NCBI RefSeq assembly: GCF_900101955.1
Contig: NZ_FNAQ01000009.1
Span: forward strand, 1 to 64,000
DNA from: Desulfuromonas thiophila
GTDB lineage: Bacteria; Desulfobacterota; Desulfuromonadia; Desulfuromonadales; Desulfuromonadaceae
DNA length: 64,000 nt
Direction of reading: 5' to 3'
Below are positions 1 to 9,545 of the stretch, in pieces (within the stretch, counting starts at the first letter, position 1; each line of letters starts with the position of its first letter). The translations under genes were made by a program, and so were the position numbers. The notes below the pieces were generated by a model. That model was not told the origin of the DNA. It made no database searches and saw nothing but the letters and a program-made list of their open reading frames with translations.

Positions 1-207
1 GATAGTTTCGCGCTCTTTGATCGGCCTCCCAAGCCATTGCCGGCAGCGGCTGACTGGGACATGCTTTTCGATCTGAACCAGCTCAAGGATCTTGACCAGG
101 CGCTTCTCCGGTTTTGTCAACGGATCGGGCAGGTTTTCGTCAAGATAGGGGAATAGACTTTGCTGTACTGTTCCCATCAACCATGATACTTTGGCCTTGA
201 GCTTCAT
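1..207 (-). CDS. IS transposase, N-terminal part (runs off the window)
   Basis: Reading the minus strand gives 69 uninterrupted codons from an ATG at 207 to the window edge. A perfect AGGAGG (214-219) lies six bases upstream of the ATG. The protein begins MKLKAKVSW and contains PDPLTKPEKRLVKILELVQI followed by WLGRP. This resembles the N-terminal helical region of IS5-like/DUF772-type DDE transposases, judged from memory of the family. The catalytic DDE part would lie to the left of the window, so the family and intactness cannot be fixed. The local sequence is less GC-rich than the core genes, which fits a mobile element. Confidence 0.6.
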   Translation of the reverse strand, partial: MKLKAKVSWLMGTVQQSLFPYLDENLPDPLTKPEKRLVKILELVQIEKHVPVSRCRQWLGRPIKERETI

Positions 208-434
208 TGGCAACCTCCTGACAGTTGTTTGGCGTCGTAACCTAACAATATCAGATGGTTGCTTCTGGGGCTCGACTTATATGCGGTTGCATCAAATACA
301 TTCGGAAGGCCGCATGTACTTTTGCAAGAAGCTCATGGCGTATCTGATTGCCGGCAAGCTCAAATTTCCTCAACCCACTTGAAACAGCGAGGAGCCTCAT
401 TTTCGTTTACGGATAAAATTTACGAGTTAGGCAG
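208..434. other. Non-coding flank between transposase and GIY-YIG gene
   Basis: AT-rich stretch upstream of the transposase that should contain its promoter and the outer IS end, but I could not recognise a terminal inverted repeat. A 49-codon minus-strand ORF (400 down to 251, starting MRLLAVSSG) is open but has no convincing ribosome site or recognisable family, so it is not called as a gene. Confidence 0.4.
426..434 (+). repeat. Left copy of a 9-bp inverted repeat around the GIY-YIG gene
   Basis: GTTAGGCAG here is the exact reverse complement of CTGCCTAAC at 1022-1030. The two copies bracket the nuclease gene: this one abuts its stop codon (435-437) and the other lies 11 bases upstream of its start. 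The identity does not extend beyond nine bases on either side, so chance cannot be excluded. Confidence 0.45.
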
Positions 435-1010
435 TTACTCACCTGTGGCAACGTGCTTTCTATTGAGGGTTCGTTGAAGCCGACCTTCTTTCATGAGTAG
501 ACCAATTATGCTGTAGCTGAGGTAATCTTTTGAGCCACCACCGTAGTCGGATTGCAGACCTAGATATTTTGCGGCATCTGAGTTTGAAATGCCGTGGGGG
601 TTGGCCTTGGCTAGCTCCATTACGGCAGACTTCATAAGTTTGAGTGCCATCTGAGCTTTTTCGTAGCAGCCGTCTGGAATATTTGCTCTGACATGACGGC
701 TAATATTTTCAGGATTAGGTTTTACGCGGTTTGTCAACAAACCGCCTTGCGAGCGGATTCCGAATGCCGAGATAAGTTCTGCTTCTATTTTGAGTGCCTG
801 TTGTTCAGTTAAGTTGTCTGCAAGAATAGTGTGGATTACATTTTGACCAGAGTCTTTAATCTGCTGGATAAGTTGACCTTTTTCTGATTCGTCGATATTC
901 GCCTGATGTTCCCAGGCGCGATTACCAGTTCCTTTGCCAATGTAGAATGGCTTTGAAGGTCTTTGGCGTGGGTCTTTTAGGGCATAAACATAAAATGGAT
1001 TTTGTGCCAT
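435..1010 (-). CDS. GIY-YIG nuclease family protein (LEM-3-like)
   Basis: A 191-residue protein. Residues about 7-30 read YVYALKDP...PFYIGKGTGNRAWEH, which matches the GIY-YIG core (here YVY...YIG) of the LEM-3-like subgroup, including the downstream Arg and His. A Glu in the EAELISAFG segment is a candidate metal-binding residue. The C-terminal half (DAAKYLGLQSDYGGG...YSIIGLLMKEGRL) looks like a small winged-helix/helix-turn-helix module. Such proteins nick or cut DNA; the target here is unknown. The gene lies in AT-rich DNA beside an IS transposase and is bracketed by a 9-bp inverted repeat, which suggests horizontal origin. The upstream ribosome site (AGAAAGAA) is weak. Confidence 0.75.
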   Translation of the reverse strand: MAQNPFYVYALKDPRQRPSKPFYIGKGTGNRAWEHQANIDESEKGQLIQQIKDSGQNVIHTILADNLTEQQALKIEAELISAFGIRSQGGLLTNRVKPNPENISRHVRANIPDGCYEKAQMALKLMKSAVMELAKANPHGISNSDAAKYLGLQSDYGGGSKDYLSYSIIGLLMKEGRLQRTLNRKHVATGE

Positions 1011-1021
1011 AAATATTCTTT

Positions 1022-1030
1022 CTGCCTAAC
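1022..1030 (-). repeat. Right copy of the 9-bp inverted repeat around the GIY-YIG gene
   Basis: CTGCCTAAC, the reverse complement of 426-434, lies 11 bases upstream of the GIY-YIG start codon. Confidence 0.45.
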
Positions 1031-1405
1031 ATTCCCAATATCTCAAAAAATTTCCACTTATTGCCTTTTATAGGCAGGCAACTTTTCTATCTATTACGAT
1101 ATTGGCGACCAAAATCTGGAAACATATTTTCCATGTTTGCTGTATCCAATATTTTCCACCTATGGGCATAACAGCGGTAAAAAACGGAAATTTCCCTGTC
1201 TGAATGCCTGCTGAAAAATTAAACAACATTCGTAAATATAGTGAAAAATTACCCTGCGTTTATCGCACCGGGCTTATTTACTGTCAACGATTAATTCTGT
1301 CTCTGTCTTAATCTGATTTTTGCAGCGAGGCGCCGGCGGGTGTGTTTCTGGCACTGCTGGTTTGTTGGCGCGGTGGTGATGGCTGTTGGAGATGTTGCTC
1401 TGGAT
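1031..1405. other. AT-rich intergenic region with recurring TTTTCCA motifs
   Basis: No gene is visible. The stretch to about 1300 is clearly richer in A and T than the core genome and repeats ATTTTCCA-like words (near 1122, 1152). It also has an AAACAT/ATGTTT hairpin around ATTTTCC (1118-1136) and a GGAAATTTCC palindrome near 1185. It probably carries the promoter of the GIY-YIG gene and marks the right boundary of the accessory patch; composition returns to high GC at about 1325. Confidence 0.5.
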
Positions 1406-1738
1406 TCAGGGTTTTCCGCCCCAGCGAAGGGCGAATTTTTCACCTTTTTTGTAGCAGATATAACAAAGAAGGGCCGACAGGAGCAGGACATAGAGGAGGA
1501 AGAAGGGCAGCCGCCAGGGGTGGCTGGCGATTTCGACCACGGCGCCGCCGGCTAGCAGCAGGGCCAGGTAGCCGCCCAGAACCAGCCAGCCCTGCCAGGT
1601 GATGGGCAGGCCCCAGCCAATGCCGTAGCGTTTGGCGGCAAACCAGGGCGATTGCGGCGCCTTTATCTGTTGGTGGGGCGCTGCGGCTTGCGCGTTACTT
1701 GCTGGCGTTGGCGCGGGTTTGGGCTGTGGCTTGTTCAT
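1406..1738 (-). CDS. Small hypothetical membrane protein coupled to the HNH gene
   Basis: A 110-residue protein starting MNKPQPKP. A Pro/Ala-rich soluble N-terminus (about 45 residues) is followed by two hydrophobic helices (WQGWLVLGGYLALLLAGGAV and RLPFFLLYVLLLSALLCYIC) and a short basic tail. The ATG overlaps the TGA of the upstream HNH gene as ATGA, so translational coupling is likely; a longer open frame to 1876 is just overlap with that gene. No family recognised. The coupling suggests a shared transcript with the YajD-type protein but does not define a function. Confidence 0.6.
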   Translation of the reverse strand: MNKPQPKPAPTPASNAQAAAPHQQIKAPQSPWFAAKRYGIGWGLPITWQGWLVLGGYLALLLAGGAVVEIASHPWRLPFFLLYVLLLSALLCYICYKKGEKFALRWGGKP

Positions 1739-2088
1739 GACTGCGGCTTGAAGCGTTCGGCCAGGGCGGCGAAGGGCGAATGGTTCAGGGTCGGTTTGCT
1801 GATGGCGGTGGGGCCGCTGGCTTCGCGCTGTTGTTCGATGGCGCGGACGTGTTCCTGTTCGTGACAGTAGATGCACAGCAGTTCCCAGTTGCTGCCGTCG
1901 GGCGGGTTGTTGTCGTGGTTGTGGTCGCGGTGGTGGACGGTCAGTTCGCGCAGTTTCTTGCCTTCGAATTCGCGGCAGCAGCGGCCGCAGACATGGGGAA
2001 ACAGTTTGAGGGCCTGTTCGCGGTAGCCGTCCTGGCGTTTGAGGGCGTCGCGGCGGGCTTCGGCCAGAATCTCGTCGGTGGGGCGCAT
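1735..2088 (-). CDS. yajD: YajD-type HNH nuclease domain protein
   Basis: A 117-residue protein. It has CGRC (residues 34-37), LTVHHRDHNHDNNPPDGSNW and CIYCHEQEH, i.e. two CxxC pairs that can bind zinc around an HH...N...H catalytic core, as in the E. coli YajD/HNH family. The start at 2088 is preceded by AAGGAG with a six-base spacer; the open frame runs much further upstream only because it lies opposite the lipoprotein gene. Expected to be a small cytoplasmic DNA-binding or nicking enzyme of unknown target. Its stop overlaps the start of the following membrane protein. Confidence 0.8.
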   Translation of the reverse strand: MRPTDEILAEARRDALKRQDGYREQALKLFPHVCGRCCREFEGKKLRELTVHHRDHNHDNNPPDGSNWELLCIYCHEQEHVRAIEQQREASGPTAISKPTLNHSPFAALAERFKPQS

Positions 2089-2223
2089 GTACAGCTCCTT
2101 GGGGGTTGGCGGGCGCAATGGGGGAGAAAGCGGTTGCCGGAATGCGGCGGTGTCTCTATCCTGCCCTGTCACGACCCGTTTGGCAAGAGGCTGAAAAGGG
2201 CGGATTTTAAGGAGAATCATCCG

Positions 2224-3147
2224 ATGAACAGACGTCTTCGATCCGCCTTGGCCGGACTTGTGCTGCTGGCGCTGCTGACGCTGGTCGGCTGTTTTGAGCA
2301 GGAAGCGCCGCCGCTCACGGCTGCTGGCGACCTGGGCGAGGCTGACGTTTTGGGCAGGGCGGGCAGCCTGGGCCTGCAGCGCTATGTGCTGCAGGGGCCG
2401 CCGGTGGTGCTTGGCCCGGCCGTGCGTAATGCCTCGGGGCTGGCTTACAATGCGGTCAGCGGCACGCTGTTTGTGGTGATGAATCAGCCGGCCCGGCTGC
2501 TGGAGGTGGCTCTTGACGGCACGCTGCTGCGCCAGATTGAGCTGGACGGCTTTGAGGATACCGAAGGGGTGGTCTGGCTGGGTGGCGAGCGTTTCGCCCT
2601 GATCGAGGAGCGCCGCCGGCTGCTCAATCTGCTGGTGGTGCCGCCCGGCGCCAGCCGGATTGCCTATGTCGATGCCCGGCGTTATCTGGTGGATGCTACC
2701 GAGGCCGGCAACAAGGGGCTTGAAGGGGTGGGCTGGGACGCGGCCAGGGCGCATTTTCATCTGGCCAAGGAAAAGCGGCCGCGCCAGCTTTATCGCTTGC
2801 AGCTGCCGGCGCAGGAGGGCGGCAGCGTGCGGATTGACAGCCCTTGGGATGTGCAGCGGTACGGTCTGGGGCTGAAGGATCTGTCGGATCTGTACCACTG
2901 TGACCGGACCGGCAACCTGTTGCTGCTGAGTGACGAATCCCATGCGGTGGTGGAGGTGGACGAGCACGGCCGTGAACGGTCGCGCCTGTGGCTGAAGAAG
3001 GGCCATGCCGGTCTGGATCACAGCATCAAGCAGGCCGAAGGGCTGGTGCTCGATGGCCGTGGCACCCTGTATATCTGCAGCGAACCCAATCTGCTCTACA
3101 TCTTCGCGCCGGCGGCGGCGGACAAGCGGCTGAAAAACAGCCTGTAA
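2224..3147 (+). CDS. SdiA-regulated domain lipoprotein (YjiK-like)
   Basis: A 307-residue protein with a lipoprotein signal peptide (positive MNRRLR, hydrophobic stretch, LVGC lipobox with Cys23). The remainder fits the SdiA-regulated/YjiK family, a beta-propeller-like fold: SGLAYNAVSGTLFVVMNQP, DTEGVVWLGGERFALIEER, NKGLEGVGWD, LKDLSDLYHC, and QAEGLVLDGRGTLYICSEPNLLYIF. The start is fixed by AAGGAG a few bases upstream. The enzymatic role of the family is not established; it is probably a periplasm-facing lipid-anchored binding or hydrolase-like protein. The last codons (R-L-K-N-S-L-stop) fall inside a short remnant of the dispersed repeat described at 3127. Confidence 0.8.
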   Translation: MNRRLRSALAGLVLLALLTLVGCFEQEAPPLTAAGDLGEADVLGRAGSLGLQRYVLQGPPVVLGPAVRNASGLAYNAVSGTLFVVMNQPARLLEVALDGTLLRQIELDGFEDTEGVVWLGGERFALIEERRRLLNLLVVPPGASRIAYVDARRYLVDATEAGNKGLEGVGWDAARAHFHLAKEKRPRQLYRLQLPAQEGGSVRIDSPWDVQRYGLGLKDLSDLYHCDRTGNLLLLSDESHAVVEVDEHGRERSRLWLKKGHAGLDHSIKQAEGLVLDGRGTLYICSEPNLLYIFAPAAADKRLKNSL

Positions 3148-3175
3148 AAAGCCCCGGCCGTGACCTTTTCAACCG
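3127..3175. repeat. Short remnant of the dispersed hairpin element; probable terminator
   Basis: GGCTG-AAAAA-CAGCC forms a perfect 5-bp hairpin and is followed by AAAAAGCCCCGGCC...CCTTTTCAACC. These correspond to the first and last hairpins of the full element at 7506-7658 joined together, with the middle missing. It sits between convergent genes, supplies the last codons of the lipoprotein gene, and could act as a two-way terminator. Confidence 0.5.
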
Positions 3176-3179
3176 CCCG

Positions 3180-4442
3180 CTACAGCAGAAACAGCAGGCT
3201 GAGCAGTCCCGGCAGCAACAGTGCCGCCAGGCCCAGCAGCAGGCGGCCATGGTGGCGCGGGCCGAGAATGGTGACAAACAGCAGCCCCTTGACCAGTGTG
3301 TTGCTGACGCAGGCCAGCACAATGGCCAGACTGGCGGCTTCGGCCGGCAGACCCTGACGGGCCGAGCGGGCCAGCGACAGGCTGATGGCATCGACATCCA
3401 CCAGACCGGAAATGAGCGCCAAGGCATAGAGACCCTGCTGGCCGAACCAGGCGTTCATGGCCTTGGCCAGCACCAGCACCAGCGCCAGCAGCAGACCGAA
3501 CTGCAAGGCCATGGCCAGTTGCAGTGGATTCTTCAGCTCCAGACCGGTGGTGGTTTCGCCCGCGCCGTTGTCGGGCCGCAGCCACAGCCACAGGGCGCCG
3601 GCCAGCAGTCCGGCCATCAGGCTCAGCAGCGGCGGCCACAGCTGGCGCAGCAGGGCTGAATGCACCACGGCCACCTCGACCAGTACCCGCACGCACATGA
3701 TGGCCGAGGCCAGCAGGGCGGCGGCGGCCAGCAGACGGTAGCGCTGCTGCAGCCGGGCCTGGCGGGCCAGACTCAGGGTGACGGCGGTGGAAGACACCAG
3801 CGCGCCGGCCACGGCGGTGAGCAGGATGCCTCTTTTCTGTCCCAGCAGCCGCACGGCCAGGTAGCCGGCGAAGGACAGGGATGAGATCAACACCACCATC
3901 CACCAGATCCAGTAGGGATTAAGGGCCTGCCACGGACCGTAGCCCTTGTTGGGCAGCAGCGGCAGCAGCACCAGCGAGATGACCAGCAGCTTGATGGTGG
4001 AAAAGAATTCCTGTGGCTGCACGCGGCCGAGCCAGCGATGCAACAGCGGTTTGCTGCTGAGCAGGGCCATGACCACCACCGTCAGGCCGATGGCCGGCAG
4101 CGGTCGGCCACGGCAGGCCCAGGCCGCCAGGACAAAACAGAGCAGCATGGCGAAGGCGGTGGTAACGCCGACGTCCCGATCCTTGCGCACGTCCTGCAGA
4201 TGAGCGGCCACCACCAGTGCGGTGACCGCCAGCAAGGCGACGGCCAGCAGCCAGGGCGGCTGCTGCGGCTCGATCAGGGCGGCCACGCCGCCCAGCAGGC
4301 CGATGAGGCTGAAGGTGCGGATGCCGGCAACGCGGCTGCCGTCGCGCTTGTCGCGGTCGTACCAGCCGCGTTCGCTGCCGATCAGCAGGCCGATGGCCAG
4401 GGCCGTGGCCAGTTTCAGACTCAGGTCGTAGACATCCGTCAT
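3180..4442 (-). CDS. MgtC/SapB family membrane protein with DUF4010 domain
   Basis: A 420-residue, strongly hydrophobic protein with roughly 11-12 membrane segments. The N-terminal 150 residues match the MgtC/SapB domain (LATALAIGLLIGSERGW, GIRTFSLIGLLGG). The C-terminal part is the DUF4010 transporter-like domain (FFSTIKLLVISLVLLPLLPN...LVSSTAVTLSLARQ...ISGLVDVDAISLSLA). AAAGGA precedes the chosen ATG at 4442. It acts in the inner membrane; the substrate is unknown, and a role in ion homeostasis is assumed only by family name. Its 5' end is divergent from recQ and overlaps recQ's upstream frame, so the two promoters must share about 90 bp. Confidence 0.85.
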   Translation of the reverse strand: MTDVYDLSLKLATALAIGLLIGSERGWYDRDKRDGSRVAGIRTFSLIGLLGGVAALIEPQQPPWLLAVALLAVTALVVAAHLQDVRKDRDVGVTTAFAMLLCFVLAAWACRGRPLPAIGLTVVVMALLSSKPLLHRWLGRVQPQEFFSTIKLLVISLVLLPLLPNKGYGPWQALNPYWIWWMVVLISSLSFAGYLAVRLLGQKRGILLTAVAGALVSSTAVTLSLARQARLQQRYRLLAAAALLASAIMCVRVLVEVAVVHSALLRQLWPPLLSLMAGLLAGALWLWLRPDNGAGETTTGLELKNPLQLAMALQFGLLLALVLVLAKAMNAWFGQQGLYALALISGLVDVDAISLSLARSARQGLPAEAASLAIVLACVSNTLVKGLLFVTILGPRHHGRLLLGLAALLLPGLLSLLFLL

Positions 4443-4536
4443 GACGATCCTTTCACGGGGGGCCGCGCCGGCAACGCCGCCTGTCAGCGACCCCCGGAAG
4501 AGACCCTTTTTTCTCAGGATACCAGGGAGCCTTTGT

Positions 4537-6123
<1,587 letters not shown>

Positions 6124-6156
6124 CGGCGACCTGACCCAGGTGGCGCACGGGAGGGT

Positions 6157-6558
6157 TCAGGAACGCCGGTCGCTGGGCAGCAGGCCCAGCGCCAGCAGGA
6201 TCAGCGACGGACCGGCCAGCACCAGCAGCGCCAGGGTCGCCAGCAGGCCCCTGGCTTCATCCTGCGGTGCCTGCCAGGCCGCTAGCTGGGCCAGCAGGCA
6301 CAGCAACAGACCGGCGCCGCCCAGTCGGCGGCGGTTGCGGCCGGTTCTGTGCCGGTCATCCTGGGGCGGTGCCGCTGAGCGCCGCAGCAACAGGCCGGCA
6401 ATCAGCAGGGTCGGTCCAGCCCAGCGCAGCGGCGCCAGCAGTTCGGCCGCCAGCCGCTGCTGTGGCGCGACCAGCAGGTTGTAGCAGAGCAGGGCGCCGA
6501 TCAGGATCAGGACGCTAGCGAGGCGGTGGCGATTGGCGGGGCCGGGTTTTTGCTTCAT
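6157..6558 (-). CDS. Hypothetical four-helix membrane protein
   Basis: A 133-residue protein with four hydrophobic segments (LASVLILIGALLCYNLLV, GPTLLIAGLLL, GAGLLLCLLAQLAAW, LLATLALLVLAGPSLILLAL) separated by a central Arg-rich loop. GGGAG precedes the ATG. No family recognised. It lies convergent to recQ and downstream of the amidohydrolase gene on the same strand, with which it could be co-transcribed. Confidence 0.55.
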   Translation of the reverse strand: MKQKPGPANRHRLASVLILIGALLCYNLLVAPQQRLAAELLAPLRWAGPTLLIAGLLLRRSAAPPQDDRHRTGRNRRRLGGAGLLLCLLAQLAAWQAPQDEARGLLATLALLVLAGPSLILLALGLLPSDRRS

Positions 6559-6691
6559 GGTTGCTCCCTGTCGTTCGATACTCGCCTGTCTTGCCGGTGA
6601 CGCTTGTTGTCCCGCCGGCCACAGCGGGTTACAGCGGCCAGAACCACAGGATGAGCGGTACGGCCTTCAGGAGCACCAGCAGGGTCAGCGG

Positions 6692-7486
6692 TCATGGCGC
6701 GGCTGGCTGCTGGGCCGGCGTCGCAGCGGCGGCATCGAGCCGGTAAAAGGCGCGGGCGTTTTCGTACAGCACCTGACGGGCACCGACCGGGCCGAGGGTT
6801 TGGCGAATCCGTTCCAGATCCGTGGCCTGGAACGGGCGTGGCGTGCGGGTGCCGGGCAGATCGGTGCCGAACAGCAGGGCGGCCGGATTGGCTTCATAGA
6901 GCTGGCGCAGGGCCGGAGCGAGGGGGAAATCCACCCGGCCAAAGCCTGTCGCCTTGACCCGCACGCCACGTTCGGCCAGGCGCAGTAGCACATCGAAACC
7001 TGTGGCGGTCAGCCCCAGATGATCAATGCTGACCGCCGGCAGGGCGCTGAGCAGGTCGAACAGGGGCGCCAGTTCGGCCGAGGCGCAGTACAGTTCGCAA
7101 TGCCAGCCGGCGATTTCGTGCACCCGCCGTGCCAGGCGGTCGAGTTCATCAATGCCGGCTGAACCGCCGCGTTTAAGGTTGAAACGCAGGCCGCGCACGC
7201 CGGCGCGGTCCAGTCGGAGGATTGCGGCATCGCTTACCGTTGCCGGCAGCTGGGTCACCCCGACAAAACTGGGACCGAGCTGGCGCAGCGCCGCCAGCAG
7301 GTAGCTCTGGTCGAAGGCCTGGAACGAGCCGGACACAACGGCGCCAGCGCAGATGCCGAGCGGTTCGCTAAGGGCGCGATAAGCCGCACAGTCAAACGCC
7401 GGCGGCAGATAGCCCTGATTGGCTACCAGTGGAAAGCCGGCGGCGATGATGTGCAGATGGGCGTCGAAGATCGGTTCGCTGGTCAT
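6692..7486 (-). CDS. Amidohydrolase family 2 (TIM-barrel metal-dependent hydrolase)
   Basis: A 264-residue protein. DAHLHI near the N-terminus gives the metal-binding HxH; a later His (SIDHLG) and Asp (FGTDLPGTR) complete the usual amidohydrolase-2 set. The ending RQVLYENARAFYRLD is typical of the family, where substrates are carboxylated or lactone compounds, so the reaction here cannot be named. The ribosome site is weak (AGAGG). An unusual point is that the frame continues past the TGA for 20 further codons that are almost all hydrophobic before a TAA; see findings. Confidence 0.75.
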   Translation of the reverse strand: MTSEPIFDAHLHIIAAGFPLVANQGYLPPAFDCAAYRALSEPLGICAGAVVSGSFQAFDQSYLLAALRQLGPSFVGVTQLPATVSDAAILRLDRAGVRGLRFNLKRGGSAGIDELDRLARRVHEIAGWHCELYCASAELAPLFDLLSALPAVSIDHLGLTATGFDVLLRLAERGVRVKATGFGRVDFPLAPALRQLYEANPAALLFGTDLPGTRTPRPFQATDLERIRQTLGPVGARQVLYENARAFYRLDAAAATPAQQPAAP

Positions 7487-7505
7487 GCTGGCCTCTGGCG
7501 CTTAG

Positions 7506-7658
7506 TAGGCTGTTGAAAAACAGCCTGCTGGAGCCCATGGACGGGCGACCAAAATCAATCATTACTTCGTAATGGATTGATTTTGTGAGCAAGACGGAAA
7601 TCGCATTTTCGGCTTGCGTCGTTGAAAAAGCCCTGGATGGGACTTTTTCAACATCCTA
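7506..7658. repeat. Dispersed hairpin-rich element, full copy A
   Basis: About 153 bp bounded by imperfect terminal inverted repeats (TAGGCTGTTGAAAAA at the left; TAGGATGTTGAAAAA on the opposite strand at the right). Internal stems: GGCTGTT/AACAGCC with a GAAA loop, AAAATCAATC/GATTGATTTT with an inner ATTAC/GTAAT, and GTTGAAAAAG/CTTTTTCAAC. It matches 59152-59302 over its whole length with substitutions, and parts recur at 3127 and 10024. It contains no ORF of note, so it looks like a REP/BIME- or MITE-like sequence. Confidence 0.8.
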
Positions 7659-7851
7659 GGGTGAACAAACCTTGCCGCAAAACCTTACCCGCCGGCCAGC
7701 AGGGCTGCAAGGGGGTGGGGCGGGGAAAATGCGACGATTTTGCTGCCGATGACCGGCCGGTCATGTTAAGCTGCCGGCCGCCCGGCAGTCATCAGGCGGT
7801 TGACGGGCGGACCATGGCAACAGAGCGTTTGACATAAGGAAGCGGCAAATC

Positions 7852-9111
7852 ATGAATGACAAGCTGTTTGATGAACGGGAAGAGGAGCTGGACGCACAGG
7901 ATGCCCTGACCGATGAGGAGATGACCGAGGGCGATTTCGCCGCCCTGCTGGAAGAGAGCCTCAGCGGTACTGGCCGGCTTGAGATCGGTCAGCAGATCGA
8001 GGCGACCATTCTGCAGATTGGACAGGACTGGGTTTTCCTCGATGTCGGCCAGAAGGGCGAGGGGGTGCTCGATGTGCGCGAACTGCAGGATGACGCTGGC
8101 GCCCTGACGGCTCAGGTCGGCGAACGGGTGGCGGTCTATTTCATGTCGCGCGCCGGTGGTGAACTGCGCTTTACCCGTCGTATCGGCTCCGGCCCGGCGG
8201 GCGCGGCCCAGCTGGAAGAGGCCTGGCGCAGTGGGATTCCGGTGGAAGGCCGGGTGGAAAAGGAAATCAAGGGTGGCTACGAGATTGCCCTGCCGGGCAG
8301 CGCGCGCGCCTTCTGCCCCTTTTCGCAGATCGGCCTGCGGCGACAGGACGATCCGGCGACCCTTATCGGCCAGAGCTTTCCGGTCAAGATCAGCCAGTTT
8401 GGCGCCCAGGGGCGCAACATTGTGGTCTCGCGCCGGGCGGTGCTGGAAGAGGAACGGCGGGCCCGTCGTGAGGAACTCCGCAAAACCCTCAAGGAGGGCC
8501 AGCGGGTGATGGGTGAGGTAACCTCCATCCGCGATTTCGGCGCCTTTGTCGATATCGGCGGCATCGAGGGGCTGTTGCCCATTGCCGAGGTGTCTTACGG
8601 CCGGGTGGAGAATCTGGCCGATCTGCTGCAGGTGGGCCAGCAGCTGGAGCTGATGGTCAAGAGCCTTGACTGGCAGGCGGAGCGCTTCTCCTTCAGCCTG
8701 CGCGACACCCTGGCCGATCCCTGGGGACAGGTGCGTGAGCGGTTCCCCGTTGGCAGTACCCACCAGGGCAAGGTGGTGCGGCTGGCGCCTTTCGGCGCCT
8801 TCGTCCAGCTCGATGAGGGCATCGATGGTCTGGTGCACATCTCCCGCCTGGGTGCCGGCAAGCGCATCAGCCACCCGCGCGAGGTGCTGCAGGAAGGTCA
8901 GCCGCTGGCGGTTGCCATCGAGAGCATCGACGAGGCGGCCCACCGTATTGCCCTGGTGCCGGCCGAGGCCGCTGCCGAGGTGGCGCCGACCAGCTGGAAC
9001 GAGCGGCCGGCGGCGACCGCTGGCGCCGGCCGGAGCGGGTTGGGCAGCCTGGGTGATCTGCTGCGCGCCAGTCAGGACAAGAAAACACGCGGCCGCGAGC
9101 GGCGCCGGTGA
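7852..9111 (+). CDS. S1 RNA-binding domain protein (S1-like, four repeats)
   Basis: A 419-residue protein with an acidic N-terminal tail and about four S1 OB-fold repeats. These begin near residues 45 ([20 protein letters not shown]), 127 ([19 protein letters not shown]), 212 ([20 protein letters not shown]) and 299 ([20 protein letters not shown]). A basic Ser/Arg-rich tail ends the protein. It is shorter than a six-repeat ribosomal protein S1, so it is more likely an accessory S1-like RNA-binding protein than rpsA itself. Its exact role (translation or RNA stability) is not determinable. AAGGAAG lies upstream of the ATG. It is followed closely by the PhnA-type gene and probably shares its terminator. 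Confidence 0.85.
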   Translation: MNDKLFDEREEELDAQDALTDEEMTEGDFAALLEESLSGTGRLEIGQQIEATILQIGQDWVFLDVGQKGEGVLDVRELQDDAGALTAQVGERVAVYFMSRAGGELRFTRRIGSGPAGAAQLEEAWRSGIPVEGRVEKEIKGGYEIALPGSARAFCPFSQIGLRRQDDPATLIGQSFPVKISQFGAQGRNIVVSRRAVLEEERRARREELRKTLKEGQRVMGEVTSIRDFGAFVDIGGIEGLLPIAEVSYGRVENLADLLQVGQQLELMVKSLDWQAERFSFSLRDTLADPWGQVRERFPVGSTHQGKVVRLAPFGAFVQLDEGIDGLVHISRLGAGKRISHPREVLQEGQPLAVAIESIDEAAHRIALVPAEAAAEVAPTSWNERPAATAGAGRSGLGSLGDLLRASQDKKTRGRERRR

Positions 9112-9130
9112 AGCCGGCAGGAGGATGGCG

Positions 9131-9481
9131 ATGACAGAACAGCAGACGGCTGTGCCGCCCTGCCCCCAGTGTGGTTCGCTGTACGGTTACCCCGATGGTC
9201 TGTTGCTGATCTGCCCCGAGTGCGGCCATGAATGGACGCCGCAGGGCGGTGCGGAGGCTGCCTGTGCCGTGCTGGCGCGCGATGCTCATGGCACCCCGCT
9301 GCAGGATGGCGACAGCGTGACGGTGATCAAGGATTTGAAGATCAAGGGTTCGTCCCAGGTGGTCAAGGTGGGCACCCGGGTCAAGAACATCCGCCTGGTC
9401 GAGGGCGATCACAACATTGATTGCCGTATCGATGGCATCGGGGCGATGAAACTGAAGTCGGAGTTTGTCCGCAAGCAATAG
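9131..9481 (+). CDS. PhnA/YjdM family zinc-ribbon protein
   Basis: A 116-residue protein. The N-terminal zinc ribbon [22 protein letters not shown] is followed by the conserved domain [21 protein letters not shown]...[22 protein letters not shown]. This is the PhnA/YjdM family; its historical link to alkylphosphonate use is weak and the function is unknown. The ATG at 9131 is chosen because AGGAGG ends six bases before it; an ATG at 9125 would overlap that site. It lies 19 bp after the S1 gene and is followed by a strong terminator. Confidence 0.88.
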   Translation: MTEQQTAVPPCPQCGSLYGYPDGLLLICPECGHEWTPQGGAEAACAVLARDAHGTPLQDGDSVTVIKDLKIKGSSQVVKVGTRVKNIRLVEGDHNIDCRIDGIGAMKLKSEFVRKQ

Positions 9482-9511
9482 CGGACGCAACGCAAGGAAG
9501 ATTGTCGACCG

Positions 9512-9545
9512 CTCCGTGCCCCGCAAGAGGCACGGAGTTTTTTTT
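9512..9545 (+). terminator. Rho-independent terminator of the S1/phnA unit
   Basis: CTCCGTGCC / GGCACGGAG forms a perfect 9-bp stem with an eight-base loop and is followed by eight Ts (9538-9545). The T tract reaches the stop codon of the convergent receiver gene. Confidence 0.92.

Noticed and set aside
251-400. 49-codon minus-strand ORF between the transposase and the GIY-YIG gene
   Set aside because: Open frame but no ribosome site or recognisable family in AT-rich IS flank.
1735-3021. A 428-codon minus-strand frame spanning the lipoprotein gene
   Set aside because: Only its last 117 codons (from 2088) have a ribosome site and family match (YajD); the rest is the antisense shadow of the lipoprotein gene.
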